Source: Atherinomorus stipes (Eukaryota > Chordata > Actinopteri > Atheriniformes > Atherinidae). From it: DNA of 64,000 bases. The position numbers were made by a program, and so were the translations under genes. Numbering within the stretch: position 1 is the stretch's first letter; each line of letters opens with the position of its first letter. Shown in pieces: positions 23,560 through 34,272 of the stretch. The notes beneath the pieces are model-generated. The model was not told the DNA's origin, made no database searches, and saw only the letters and a program-made list of their open reading frames with translations. The DNA is taken from positions 372,001 through 436,000 of the forward strand of contig JALJCO010007818.1 of the NCBI GenBank assembly GCA_023101725.1, read 5' to 3'.

Positions 23560-23750
23560 TGTTTCAAATCTCCACCCAGAAACGTCCCGACCAGACCATA
23601 ACAAAGCAAAAGAGCGAATTACAGACAGGGGGAGAGGGAGTTGCATTCAAACTCTCCGAGTAGACGCCCATAGGGGCGGTTTGAGATGGATTTCACTTGC
23701 ACAAGTCTAACGTTTATTTTCAGGGGGAAAACTTCGGACTCTACCTTTAA
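23560..23750. mobile_element. Fragment of the AAAGGTAGAATCC element
   Basis: The segment shares ATCTCCACCCAGAAACGTCC, the GGGGGAGAGG-GAGTTGCA block and the right end GGACTCTACCTTTAA with the larger copy at 27343-28269. It lacks the inner CACTGCAAAAA insertion, so it serves as an empty-site comparison for that nest. Confidence 0.6.
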
Positions 23751-25083
23751 GCTACTTCCACTTGCCTAAAGTCTTTTTTTTTTTATTATTATCATTACAA
23801 GAAACCTGTGTATGAACTGTATGGGGAGGTCTTAAAACAAGGTTTAACTGCTAAAACTGTGAGTGAAAGACACAAAGTGATCTGAAACAGCGTCTTAGTG
23901 AGATAATTTAACTTAATATGCATGTAAAATAGCCAGTTTTAGGATTCACTTACTAAGTAAGAAAGGCATATACTCTCAAAACATGATTAAAAATCTTACA
24001 CATTCTGCTCTCAAGTATATAACTCTCAAATTGAGATCGTTAAGACAGTTTTTGCTGAATAAAAGACTGTAAAACTTGGTTATACAGACTGTTTTTGCCG
24101 TGGACAGATGTATCAGTGCTCTATGCTAGCTACTTGGTAATGATATTCCATGTATTCTTTCCTAGTACTACCTTACACCCTGCTGTTTTGTGCTGCATTG
24201 TCTCCGGGGCCTCAGCCTGCAGCTGAGAAATTACCTGGTTTGGTAGATCTGAGCTTCTTTTGAATCTGTGTGAAATGAATAAACAAATAAGTAGAGATCA
24301 CAATGCCTCGTGTTTAATATTTATATTTTCAAATATTTTTGTTTGAATAAAAAAACCCTTGATTTTCAATTAAATTTGGAGGGCCATCCTCAAATGCCTC
24401 GTAAAGATGATTAAATATTCAGTGAAGTCACATTAAAGGGCTATTGGGTTATTGATCATGTTTTAATGTGTCAGTAGCATCATAACTTTTAAATTTTTAT
24501 TATTATTGTAGTTATTACTTCACCTAACAGCGCTGGGTTTTATGTTTCTGCTCAGTTCAGGGTCTTAACATGGCCAAGCAGACAGTGTCTGGAGCCATGA
24601 GGACTGTTTTCCCACTGAACGCTGAAGCTCTCATGAATCTAACTTATTACAGGTCTTTTCCTCTTTCTGACATTTTTATTCCATCAACCAAATCATGTGA
24701 ATAACAAATGCCCCCCCCCCCCCCCCCCCCTCCCTCAGTGTATACAGAGAAAAAAGACTAAAAACACTGTGACCCTGATACCATCTGATTGATAATTGGT
24801 GCTGATTGTTAAAACACTTCTTTAATAAAGCCTGATAACAACATGACCGCGGTTACTAAGCAGGCTGATCTAGTTGGATTCTGATTAATCTGCATGTTGA
24901 CGATATGTAAGTGGTGCTCTAATGAAAGGAGCCTAAATGTCTTTTTACAGTTACATAATAGGATCACTTCACAGTAATTGCCCATATTATATAACCCTGA
25001 TTCTCAAAATACTGGAGCGCGGTGTAAAATAAAAACAGAATAACATAATATGTAAATGATTTGGTTTGTAACTGAGACATTTT
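23751..25083. other. HSPB intron 1, no gene recognised
   Basis: The stretch is AT-rich intronic DNA. It includes a C run at 24711-24730 and no exon-like reading frame. Confidence 0.4.
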
Positions 25084-25274
25084 TCAAGGATTTTTTTGGG
25101 CTCTAGTGGCCTTTATATGACAGTGTGTAGTGACAGGAAAGGGGCAGAGAGAGTGGGGAGTGACATGCAGCAAAGGGACCCGGACTGGGAACCGAACCAG
25201 GGCCGATTGCGCTGAGGAGCCGTAGCCTCTATTCATGGGGTGGCTGCTCAACCAACTGAGCTAAACACCACCCT
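25084..25274 (-). mobile_element. tRNA-derived SINE, second copy
   Basis: This copy matches 13352-13560 across its whole length: a TTAGCTCAGTTGG A box, a GGTTCGGTTCC B box with one change, and the same GCCCCTTTCCTGTCACTACA body. It lacks the long A tail. An eight-base direct repeat GACATTTT flanks it at 25076-25083 and 25275-25282. Mismatches and the short duplication make it older than the first copy. Confidence 0.85.
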
Positions 25275-25379
25275 GACATTTTACCATTTTATAGACGATC
25301 TTAGCTCATTGTGAGTCTGATGGCAGCAACACGTCTCTATGAGGTTGGAACAGAAGCAACAAAAATTGCAAATAAAAAA

Positions 25380-25515
25380 TAACTACTTGACGGTTGGCGG
25401 TGCTGTCACTGTGCCTCCGAATGATCATGCGCCCTGGCTACTTGGCCAAGAGGATGTCCCTTTGGCTGAATGGTCAGCACGCATGACTCTCACCAGGCCC
25501 TCCTTTGTCCTGCCT
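25380..25515. repeat. Diverged repeat, left member of an inverted pair
   Basis: The segment shares 'GGCTACTTGGCCAAGAGGAT', GGGCCTCCTTTGT-like and ACGGTTGGC blocks with 26575-26745 in opposite orientation. The two members flank the foldback MITE at 25523-26421. The motif TTTGGCTGAATGGTCAGCAC looks tRNA-like, but a full promoter is not present. Confidence 0.45.
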
Positions 25516-25522
25516 CATTAAG

Positions 25523-26421
25523 TTAAAGGAGTAGTTCACCCACAGAACGATTTAACTTTATTTTCCACTTACCTTCATGGTGAGCAAGACTCTGGAGCAC
25601 TTTTTCAATATTTCAAATGGAGCCGGAGATCAGGACAACTTCTCGTTTTCCCCCAACTTTCATATAATGGAGTTCAATTGAGCCAACAAGGTCCTTAGAA
25701 GTCCACAAAAACTTGTCCATATTCCTCCATACTGCTCTTCCAATGTAATCAAAGTGTCCTGAGTGGGTAACGCCCAGAATTTACTCGAAACAACGTCATT
25801 TACTGTATTTTTAGAGCCTAAAAAGAAGAATATATTATTCCACGGAGCGCGCACCTGCGCATTCACGAAACTATGGAAGCCTCGGCGTTCAGAGCCTACG
25901 CTGCCGATAATACAAGCGTAGAAGAAGAAATTCACTGTTTACATTGTGTTAAGAGCAACAGAGCTGCAGAAGAACCAGGACAAACACAAGAGGAGTTGGA
26001 TATTGATATAAAACAAATAATGAAAGAAAAGAGAACGTGCGATCTCGTCTGCCGCGCCTTCCGTAGTTTCATGAACGCGCATCGGCGTGCGCGCAAGAGA
26101 TGCAAAGTACTTCTATTTAGGCTCTAAAAATATACTAAATGGAGTAGTTTTGAGTAAATTATGGACACTACCCACTCAGGAAACTTTGATTACATTGGAC
26201 GAGCAGTATGGAGGAATATTGACAAGTTTTTGTGGACTTCTAAGGACCTTGTTGGCTCGGGCTCAATCGAACTCCATTATATGAAAGTTGGGTGAAAACG
26301 AGAAGTCGTCCTGATCTCCGGCTCCATTTGAAATATTAAAAAAGTGCTCCAGAGTCTTGCTCACCATGAAGGTAAGTGGAAAATAAAGTTAAATCGTTCT
26401 GTGAGTGAACTATTCCTTTAT
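25523..26421. mobile_element. TTAA-type foldback MITE, full length
   Basis: The left end TTAAAGGAGTAGTTCACCCA and right end GTGAGTGAACTATTCCTTTA are inverted repeats whose arms stay complementary for more than 250 bases (for example CATACTGCTCTTCCAATGTA near 25727 and TACATTGGACGAGCAGTATG near 26191). The unique middle contains AGAAGAAGAAATTCACTG. No transposase is present. It is nearly the same as 60119-61008. The right flank is TTAT, so one base of the expected TTAA duplication has changed. Confidence 0.88.
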
Positions 26422-26574
26422 GTGGCTACAGGTCAGTAACTGGGAATAAAAGGAGCATTTCAGAGAGGCAGAGTCTGTCAGCTGTGAAGATGGACAGAGG
26501 TTCACCAATCTGAGTCTAAAATTTGTGAAAGCATTTCTAAAAATGAAATTATGAAGCAGAAGATCCTGCTACCA

Positions 26575-26745
26575 ACAGCGTATAACAGGTGTGGCAGAAC
26601 AAAGGAGGGCCTGGCTGTGATCTGAACCATTGTCTCCCAGGTAAGAGTCAGCTAAATGGACATCCCTGTGGCCAAGTAGCCAGGATGCATGATAACTGGG
26701 AGGCATGGTGACAGGACCGTCAACTGTCGGGTTACTCGGTTCGGT
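26575..26745. repeat. Diverged repeat, right member of an inverted pair
   Basis: Blocks AACAAAGGAGGGCCTGGC, TGGCCAAGTAGCCAGG and ACCGTCAACTGTCGG are complements of blocks at 25380-25515. The two copies probably come from independent insertions of one family in opposite orientations. Confidence 0.45.
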
Positions 26746-27342
26746 CCGACATCGGCTGCAGTCCTGAAGGTTTTCTATGCATCCCATCTCAAACACACAT
26801 GGCTAAAATCATTGAGCCATACTCCAGAACTTGATAAGCTGTTGGATCTGTTTAATTTAAATCAGGCGTGTTAAAGCAGGTTAACCTGTAGGACTGTGGA
26901 GGGATCAGGAGGAATCCCTGTGGACAAAGTCTAATCAAATCCAGCGATGAAGGTCTTGGACTGCTGAGCAGCTAGAATCCTGCTTCAGACCAGAATGGGA
27001 CAACATTCTTGTTTTCAGACTTGTTAGAAACCCACAACGCAACTATTAGCAATTTTCTTAGTGACGTGCCCTCTATCAACGGCTAAACTAGCATCCATCT
27101 TGCATCCTACCTGTGCTGTGAACTCACTCTAGATCACTTCAATATCCGTTTCCTAGTACATGATGCGGTGTGCAACCAAAAGTCTGCTGCAGCATCATGA
27201 TAGAAAAGTTACATCGTGCGGTTTCTGAGCCTCGGGATGCTGCTGGGCAGTACGGCTCGAAAATGTGCATAATGAATGTTGGTGTGCCATCAAAACAAGT
27301 CAGAAATGCATATTTGAAAGGGGAAGGTTAAGTTCTGGGTCT

Positions 27343-27572
27343 TTAAAGGTAGAATCCAGAGTTTTTCCCTGTTTCTGTTTGTAAACACTATTCAAACTGA
27401 GTGCCCCTCCCCTCGGGCTAATGGCTGCATCACTCTTCAGCCTCAAGCCTCCTTCAAAGCTTGGAAGCAGGTGAAAGCCAAACCAATATTGACCCTGGTC
27501 TTTGAGTGAGGATTATCTAAAGCTCTTTTTGCTGAATAGTACTTATTTTTCTTTGCTGCATCCGCTGTTTGA

Positions 27573-27604
<32 letters not shown>

Positions 27605-28269
27605 GAGTAACTGGTTTTTAAAGACACAGTTACGCAAATCTCCACCCAGAAATGTCCCTAATACACCAAAACAAAGGGAATACACAAAACACTGCAAAAA
27701 CTCAAATCTTTGCAAGTATATTTTTCTCATTTCTAGACGAAATATCTCATCACACTCAAAATAAGACAAAATTGCTTAAAAATTAAACATTTTGGTAAGA
27801 TATATGATCTTATTTTAAGACAATGCATCTTTTTTTCCAGACATCAAGAAAATTTTGCTTGTACCATTGGCAGAATTTTTTTGCCTGAGCAAAAAAAATC
27901 TTTTTCTACATATTTTAAGGCAGTGCATCTTATTTCAAGAAATCTTATCAAGCAAATTTTGCTTGTCCCACTGGCAGATTTTTTTTCTTATTACAAGCAA
28001 AAAAATCTTGAAATAAGATTTTATATCTAACTGAAATATTTCTCTGTAAGCAATTTTGTCTTATTTTGAGTGTGATGAGATATTTTGTCTAGAAATGAGA
28101 AAAATATACTTGCTAAGATTTAAGATTTTTGCAGTGAACAAAGTCAGGGGGAGAGGAGTTGCAAACAAAGTCAGCGCCGCATGAGAGCAAAGGTGCAGAT
28201 TAAGCCAGATTTCACTCACACAAGTCTAGCGTTTATTTTCAGGGCGAAAACTCCGGATTCTGCCTTTAA
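27343..28269. mobile_element. TTAA-bounded element with AAAGGTAGAATCC ends, interrupted
   Basis: TTAAAGGTAGAATCCAGAGT at the left and GGATTCTGCCTTTAA at the right form the inverted ends, bounded by TTAA on both sides. A second transposon (27690-28136) is inserted in the middle. A poly(T) run lies at 27573-27597. Compare 23560-23750 for part of the uninterrupted sequence. Confidence 0.75.
27690..28136. mobile_element. CACTGCAAAAA palindromic MITE, copy 2 (nested)
   Basis: The ends CACTGCAAAAACTCAAATCT and AGATTTTTGCAGTG, and inner arms such as TAGACGAAATATCTCATCAC facing GTGATGAGATATTTTGTCTA, form a long hairpin of about 447 bp. It is inserted inside 27343-28269. Confidence 0.82.
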
Positions 28270-30152
28270 AAGAAGAGGGGACGCTATACAATGGTAAACA
28301 TCACCCTGGAACTACTTTTGACAGATGGGTTGCTGCCATCAGATTCACAATGAGCTCATATTTTTCATGAAATGTCTCAGTTTCAACGTCACATGTCAAC
28401 TTTTAAAGAACGTTCACGGATGTTCTATGATTTGTCATTTTTGGACAATAGGGTCTGACAAAATGGATCATTATGAATATTTAAATTTACAATGAGGACT
28501 TTTTTAATGACTTCATGGCATTAACCAGGAAGACAGGGTTGTTTAATGTAGAAAACAAGCACACAAAAATATTTATAGCCATCACTTTTACTTGTTAAAC
28601 AACATTGTTTAGAGGAATGTTTTTATACTTGTACCACAGTAAGTGTTATTTGTGGGAAGTTTAGTGTACTTCACTCTTTGACCCCCCACCCAAAAACAAG
28701 GGGGCAGCCCCACATAATAATATTGAGCTGGACCAACTTTAACAATGTTCATTATGAGTTATTGGAATTAGTATTACATCAGGATTAGTTTTGTTTATTA
28801 ATTTCCCTCTGGGATTAATGTAATATTTATATTTCATCTCATTTCATTAATCTACAGCCTGCATTTTTCATGGTATCATTACAATAAGCTCAGGGTTTTT
28901 CTTCTGGCCAGGCAGTGTTTCTATTTAATGACCGTGTTTGATCTCATTACAGTGCTGCATATTAAAGAAGACATGGAATAAATTAACTGTGACCGCAAAC
29001 AAGCTTGTATGTTTAGAGCTGTAATTAATAAAATGAGGTCTTTCTCTCACACTTCTGTCCCCTTCAATTGGTTTTTCCATCACAGGAATCAACTTCAGCT
29101 GCTCAGCTCAAAGCCTTAAATCCTCCCTCTCTGCTGTGCTTCAGCTGCGCAGAGGAGGCTGGTCACCATGGCAACTGACTGGCATTGATTAAAAGCTCCT
29201 CCTTACTCTTATTAGTGGTTTTCAATCAGTTTTTGTGGATTGATTTTGTGATCAAGAACCAGGAAACCTCTTTCTTTAAAAAAAAAAAAAAAAAAAAAAC
29301 TGATTACCTTGTCTTTTACTATTATGACTGTTTTGTCTGCATACAAGTTACGGGTATTTACCAGCATTAACCGACATCCTTTTTCCAGAGGTAATCATTT
29401 AGCATGCAGTTGCTACACTTGCTTGGTCCTTTTTCAAGTTTAAGCAATGCACCAGTGTTCCTGAAGATGTGGCAGTCGTGGTGAAAAATAAAAAACTTTT
29501 AAAAATTCTGCTAGGTCAGGCACATTTCCATTTGAACAGATTTCACTTTTTTTGTTTTAGATTTTAACAATAAAAATGTAAAATGATGTAGCCATCAAAC
29601 AGAACTTTTCTTTTGAAACTAATTCACAGTTTTCCTGTCCAGTCTCAGTTACAGCAAACATTTCAAAGACAGTATTGGGCCTTAATTTCATTGTATGAGA
29701 AAGCCTAAGCTTCTATCGGAGGAACACTTGTAACCCCTCAACATCTATTGTCACAAATTTGCAACAACAGGCTTGCAGTCCTTTTAAAAATGCTATTTTT
29801 TTTATTTAATTTTATTGGATAATTGACTCATTTATATCTATTCATCTATGTACTTATTTTTAGACAATTTATTTATCATTCATTTTTATTGATTATTTTA
29901 TTGTTTAATGCAATTTTATTTAATCATGCTTCAGTCTTTTTTCTTTTTTATCTTTTTGCTGTCCCCTATTTAGTTTTTACATAGTTGTAAATAAATTTAG
30001 GCATTAAATAAAGTAAAACAAATAACAGTAAAATATTATATTAAGTATTTCTAATTTAATTTCTTGGAGGATTTGAGATGTTTTTTTGTTTTTTTATAAC
30101 AAGAAGGATCTGAAAATAAAACAGAGTTAGAGTGAGATGTTCTACTGTTACC

Positions 30153-30337
30153 GGGGGGGGGGGGGGGGGAAAAGGGGGGGGGAAAAAAAAAAAAAAAAAG
30201 AAGAGGAAGAAAAGAAGGAGAAAAAGAAGCGGAAAAGAGAAGAGAGAGAGAAAGGGGAAACAGAGGGGGGGGGGGGGGGGGGAGGGGGAGGGGGGGAGAA
30301 AAGGGGAAAGAAAGAAGAAAGGAAAGAGGGGAGGAAG
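30153..30337. repeat. Homopurine G/A tract, about 185 bp
   Basis: The plus strand is almost pure purine: G runs of 18, 9 and about 18, an A run of about 18, and GAAAAG/GAGAGA segments. It lies in HSPB intron 1, from about 60 bp past the exon 1 donor, so the gene-sense RNA is a C/U tract. Open frames predicted over it are low-complexity artefacts. Confidence 0.9.
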
Positions 30338-30395
30338 TACTGTAGTTCATGTGATTTATGTCCAGCTACAGGAAGCAAATGGTTAATTTTCTTAC

Positions 30396-30642
30396 CAAGA
30401 TGTCCGTATGAGGATCTGCGGTGCCTACTGAAGGGGACCAGGCAGTTGGGTCCGCTGGGGCTCTCGTCTCCAAACAGACTGGAACAATTAGCAGAATCAA
30501 GAAAAGGCTCTAAAAGCGTATCGAGAGAATCGGATGATCCGCTCAGCGATCCCTCTGATCGGTAGGAGCTGGACGTGCTGTATCGTGATGAGGAGCGGTA
30601 TGATGAGGAAGATCTGTGGCTGGAAGCTGTCAGCGAAGCCAT
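30396..30642 (-). CDS. HSPB7/HSPB12-type small heat shock protein, exon 1 (serine-rich N-terminus)
   Basis: This is the first coding exon of a three-exon gene (199 residues in all). Small heat shock proteins are ATP-independent cytosolic chaperones that hold unfolded clients; HSPB7 members act mainly in heart and skeletal muscle. The start ATG (30640-30642) is in a strong context (GGCCATGG). The product begins MASLTASSHRSSSSYRSSSR and keeps a serine/arginine-rich run to about residue 35, then SGSSDSLDTLLEPF and SRHRRSSYGHL. A serine-rich start is also a mark of HSPB7. The exon ends in phase 1 before donor GTAAGA. An upstream in-frame TTG exists but no upstream in-frame ATG. The symbol could be hspb7 or hspb12; the position between clcn2 and fam131a argues that it is not the HSPB7 locus proper (which neighbours CLCNK genes), so it is left open. 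Confidence 0.9.
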
Positions 30643-30723
30643 GGCCGAGGATGAGCTGATGACTTTCAAACCTGGACTCGGGCAGAGCTTCAACTCACCA
30701 TCCTAGAGTCTTTGTTGGGGGTT

Positions 30724-30729
30724 TTTATA
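30724..30729 (-). promoter_or_regulatory. TATA box of the HSPB gene
   Basis: On the minus strand the sequence reads CTTTATAAAAACC, with TATAAA at 30729-30724. It is 82 bp upstream of the start ATG, which predicts transcription starting near 30695-30700 and a 5' UTR of about 55 nt. Confidence 0.7.
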
Positions 30730-30796
30730 AAGCCCTGCTGCATTGTGGGTCATTGAAGCACAATGTGGGCTAATCTGTGCCGCGTTCTGGCGTCAG

Positions 30797-30806
30797 CCAT
30801 AAATGG
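30797..30806 (-). promoter_or_regulatory. CArG box (SRF site) of the HSPB gene
   Basis: CCATAAATGG is a perfect match to CC(A/T)6GG, the serum response factor site of muscle promoters. It lies about 70 bp upstream of the TATA box, a usual distance. A GATA-type motif TGATAAG follows at 30849-30855. Function is inferred from motif and position only. Confidence 0.6.
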
Positions 30807-30859
30807 ATATTTGTCCAACTGCTTGGGCCAAGTGTGTAACGGACAAACTGATAAGGAGT

Positions 30860-31838
30860 GGAGACCTCTTCTTATTCTCACACACTGATGATAACGCTGA
30901 CGGGAGCTCTGGAGGACGTTTCTGGCATGTAGCCAGGAATAGCAAACTGCCTGGTCAGGCTGTCCATGAGGCTGACCCTGCACACTGTGAGGAGCTTTAT
31001 CAACAATGCAACATTTTCTTGAATAATCTTTTATATTCATCTGATCTGATTGTGGAGAAACAAACCATCTAACACACAAACCCGAACAGACGAGAGCTTC
31101 CTGAAAAAACAAGATTTAGGCTAAAATAAGAAGAGGTAACCTTCAGATTCGCTTTAAATGTTATGATATTTACCTGCTTACCACATAGCTGTCTTCCAAA
31201 CAGCATCACACAACAACATGACATTCAAAACTGCTTTAGTAATACTTTTAGGCTGCTTTTGTGGACAAAAATCTGACGGCAATCTAACTGAGGACTTCCT
31301 GTGACAGTAATTGCGTCCTCACATGGATTTCTTGGGGCTAAAACTTGGTTTTGGAGTTAGAGTTTGCTCAAGGTGCTTGAAGTTAGGGTAAGGGGGCTGC
31401 AGACATAAAAAAAATATATTGCAGGATGAAAAAAGAAAAGACATTCAGCAGCATTTGTACAGGAACCCGTCACAGTTAATACAAGCAGCATCCATTCACA
31501 GGATCATCCCAGTTTGGTCTCTCCTGTGAAACCAGTATCCGTCCTAGTATCATATTATAAATTAACAAATGATCAAAAACTATAAAAACTATGGCGTTAC
31601 TTGTCTAAAACAGCAGGATGATGAAAAACAGGACAAATTTAGAAATGCAAAGGCTCTTAAGCTCCCCCAGCAGAGGCCCAGTATCTCCACTGGGAAGGAT
31701 TTATTCTCTAGTGGCACGTTATGGTCACTGGAGGCCCTTAACAGTGTCTCTCCTGACCTCTAACAGATGGGGAAGGCATGGACTGTCAGAATTCACAGAA
31801 GATAACACAATGTTTTTAATGAGGCAGAGCGCATCAAG
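30860..31838. other. HSPB upstream region, no gene recognised
   Basis: Unique-looking DNA. A TTCCTGAA pair (two heat-shock-element half-sites, TTCnnGAA) is at 31098-31105. No exon-like frame matches a known family. Confidence 0.4.
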
Positions 31839-32221
31839 TATGGATGCACCGATCCAGTTTTTTCTGATCCAATCCAATACCGATACCAGGGCTGAGCGTA
31901 TCAGCCGATACCGATACCGATCTGATACTACTTTTGAATGAATAAACTGCATTCCTTGCCATGTGAGTGAAGGCATCCAGCTTGACAGAAACATTTAGTC
32001 TTGTTTAAAGAAAGGTAACAAAGATCTCTAACATAGATAGAAATGTGCTTAATTTGATCTTTTAACAAGTAACAAAGTGTACATTTATTACAATATTACT
32101 AAAAACAGAAATTACTGGTTTGGAATGCTGGATCGGCCACATTCATCTGATATACGATCCAGCTAATTTGTCAATATCAGAGCCGATATCCGATCCAGGT
32201 ATCAGAAACGGTGCATCTCTA
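31839..32221. mobile_element. hAT-type MITE with exact 8-bp duplication
   Basis: The ends TATGGATGCACCGATCC and ACGGTGCATCTCTA are inverted repeats around GATGCACCG. The element is flanked by GCATCAAG at 31831-31838 and again at 32222-32229. An eight-base duplication is typical of hAT transposition. The 383-bp interior is rich in CCGATACCGATA motifs and has no coding capacity. Confidence 0.88.
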
Positions 32222-32229
32222 GCATCAAG

Positions 32230-34272
32230 AACACGAGGAAGTTCCACTTAGCATTTCTGAACATCACTGAATCATTTTCAAACAAACCTGGATCTTGTGT
32301 TGGTGTTTTTCAGATATTGTCGGGGTGACAGTGGCAGGACTTCTCCAAGTTTTACTATCAGCATGATATGGATGGCATATCATGCTGAGTCTGTATGTTA
32401 AGACTGTGCAAGACTTCCACTCACCAGGTTATACAGAAAGGACATCAGAATGCTGTGGTTTCATATGAATGCAGCTGAAATGCATCAAAGAGATGTGAGA
32501 TGATAAAAGGGTTGAACTAAAGGAAGGCAAGTGGGTCCTCCAGATCCTGACTCCTAAACTGGTGATTGCTAACCAACTGGACATGGATGGACTGGATTTA
32601 GACATCTGAACAACAGCAACATCAAAAAGACATGAAAAACTGGAAAACTACCAAGAACTTGGCACAATTGGTTTAATCTTATTTCAACTCACAGGTGTCA
32701 AAAGTCTAGTACAAATGGCCTCCAGTCACACTTGCAAAGTTGGAAACGCGCCATTATGCCACCACGTCATGTGACCGCATTTGCAAAAGTGAAGCAATCA
32801 AAAGGCACCTGCTTCACTCCAGTCCAGTGGGTGGTGCTAACAGTCATTTGTGTTGATATAACCTCTCTCCTCCACATAAGCAGCAACTTTCTTGTAAACT
32901 GCAGTGTTCTTGTGTGTCCGGTCTAACATGTCCTGCATGCATTCGTCCAAGCAAATGCTTATGAGACACTCCGCCCCGGCATCAGACCAACGGGATCCTT
33001 TTGAAGTGATGGTGTTTCCCCCGTTTCTTCACGTTTTCTGAATTGCTTGAAGGGTAGCAGGCGCAGTATACGTTTGTCAGTGGGTGCAGGGCTTCTACGT
33101 AGGCGACGCATATTGATAAATCATTACTTCTTCATCGCATGGGTGAATTACGCAATCGTTCTGAACCAAGCAAGACCACTTCCAGAGGTGGTTCTGGGCA
33201 TCCCAGCCATTGGTCACACTGAAGTTTTAATGTGAAGCACGTTACCCTCAGCTGATTGTACCCGGGATATACTCCAACCGTGCCAAGTGTGACTGGCCCC
33301 TTAGAGAACATGAGGGGCTTGGAGGCAACAGCAGGGCCAGTGATCATCAAGACCAGATCTTGGTCCAGAAGAGTGCAGTTTCTACGCTAAAGATGGATAA
33401 GGAGCCTTTTATCCATCTCCTGTTTGTACCTTCCACAAAATCCCGCCCCCAAACGATCATTGTCCAATCACACGTCATTAGCATCTCTTTGACTGTAAGC
33501 TAGGTCCAACATTCCTCAAGATAGTGAAATGAGGCGTCTATGGATTATGTAAATCAGACAGAAGTTATCCCAAGAGTTTGTCAGGGGAGTTGCCAAGCCA
33601 AACACAGCTGGAGCTGTACCTAAAATGGATTAAATGGTGTGGAAGGTCTCATTCCCAGCTGAGTCTCTCAAACAAGTAAGCTTACATCTGCTCAAAGGTA
33701 CGGCTAAGTGTTGTCCAGCTCTAAAGGCGATAACATCAACAAAATTGTACAACGAGGTTATGATAAATATTTGTTAGTATTGTGTATCAGGATCATTGCC
33801 AGAAGATTACTCTATATAGCCCGTTTTCCACTGAGTGGTACGGTCCAGGTCACTACGGTTTGGAAGTGTTGGTCCGGCCCATCCAGGCAAACATTTCCAG
33901 TGTGGTCCATTGTACATTTCAAGCCATGTTGTTTGAGAGAAGATTGCTGTTGGTGAAGATAAATACGGCCGGAAAAAGGAGAAACGTTTTATTTGCGTCT
34001 GAGTCAGTAGGAGAGCTACACCAATGTGTAGCAGACAGCAAGCAGTTTTATGCCACAGGGTATCATGTTTATGTAGCTGTGTGTGTTAGCTAACTTGTTC
34101 ACAGTAAACTCTGTACCCAACAAAAATATTACACAAATACTTGATGTAACTGATAATTACATCAATCAACTCAGAGGTAAACTCTAAATTCTGCACAGCC
34201 CCTTATGTATTGCATAACAACCCTACCAACACACAAGGTGCAAGGAAGTATGAGGGCAATTTAAAATGGACA
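32230..34272. other. Intergenic, no gene recognised
   Basis: Several short open frames occur, but none shows conserved residues or splice context. I see no RNA gene. Confidence 0.4.

Noticed and set aside
30132..30693. Long open frames over the G/A tract on both strands
   Set aside because: Low-complexity translation of a homopurine tract. Only the minus-strand part from 30396 to 30642 is a real exon.
32732..34093. Several short open frames considered as a possible unknown gene
   Set aside because: Frames overlap on both strands, none exceeds about 100 codons, and no conserved motif or consensus splice pair joins them.
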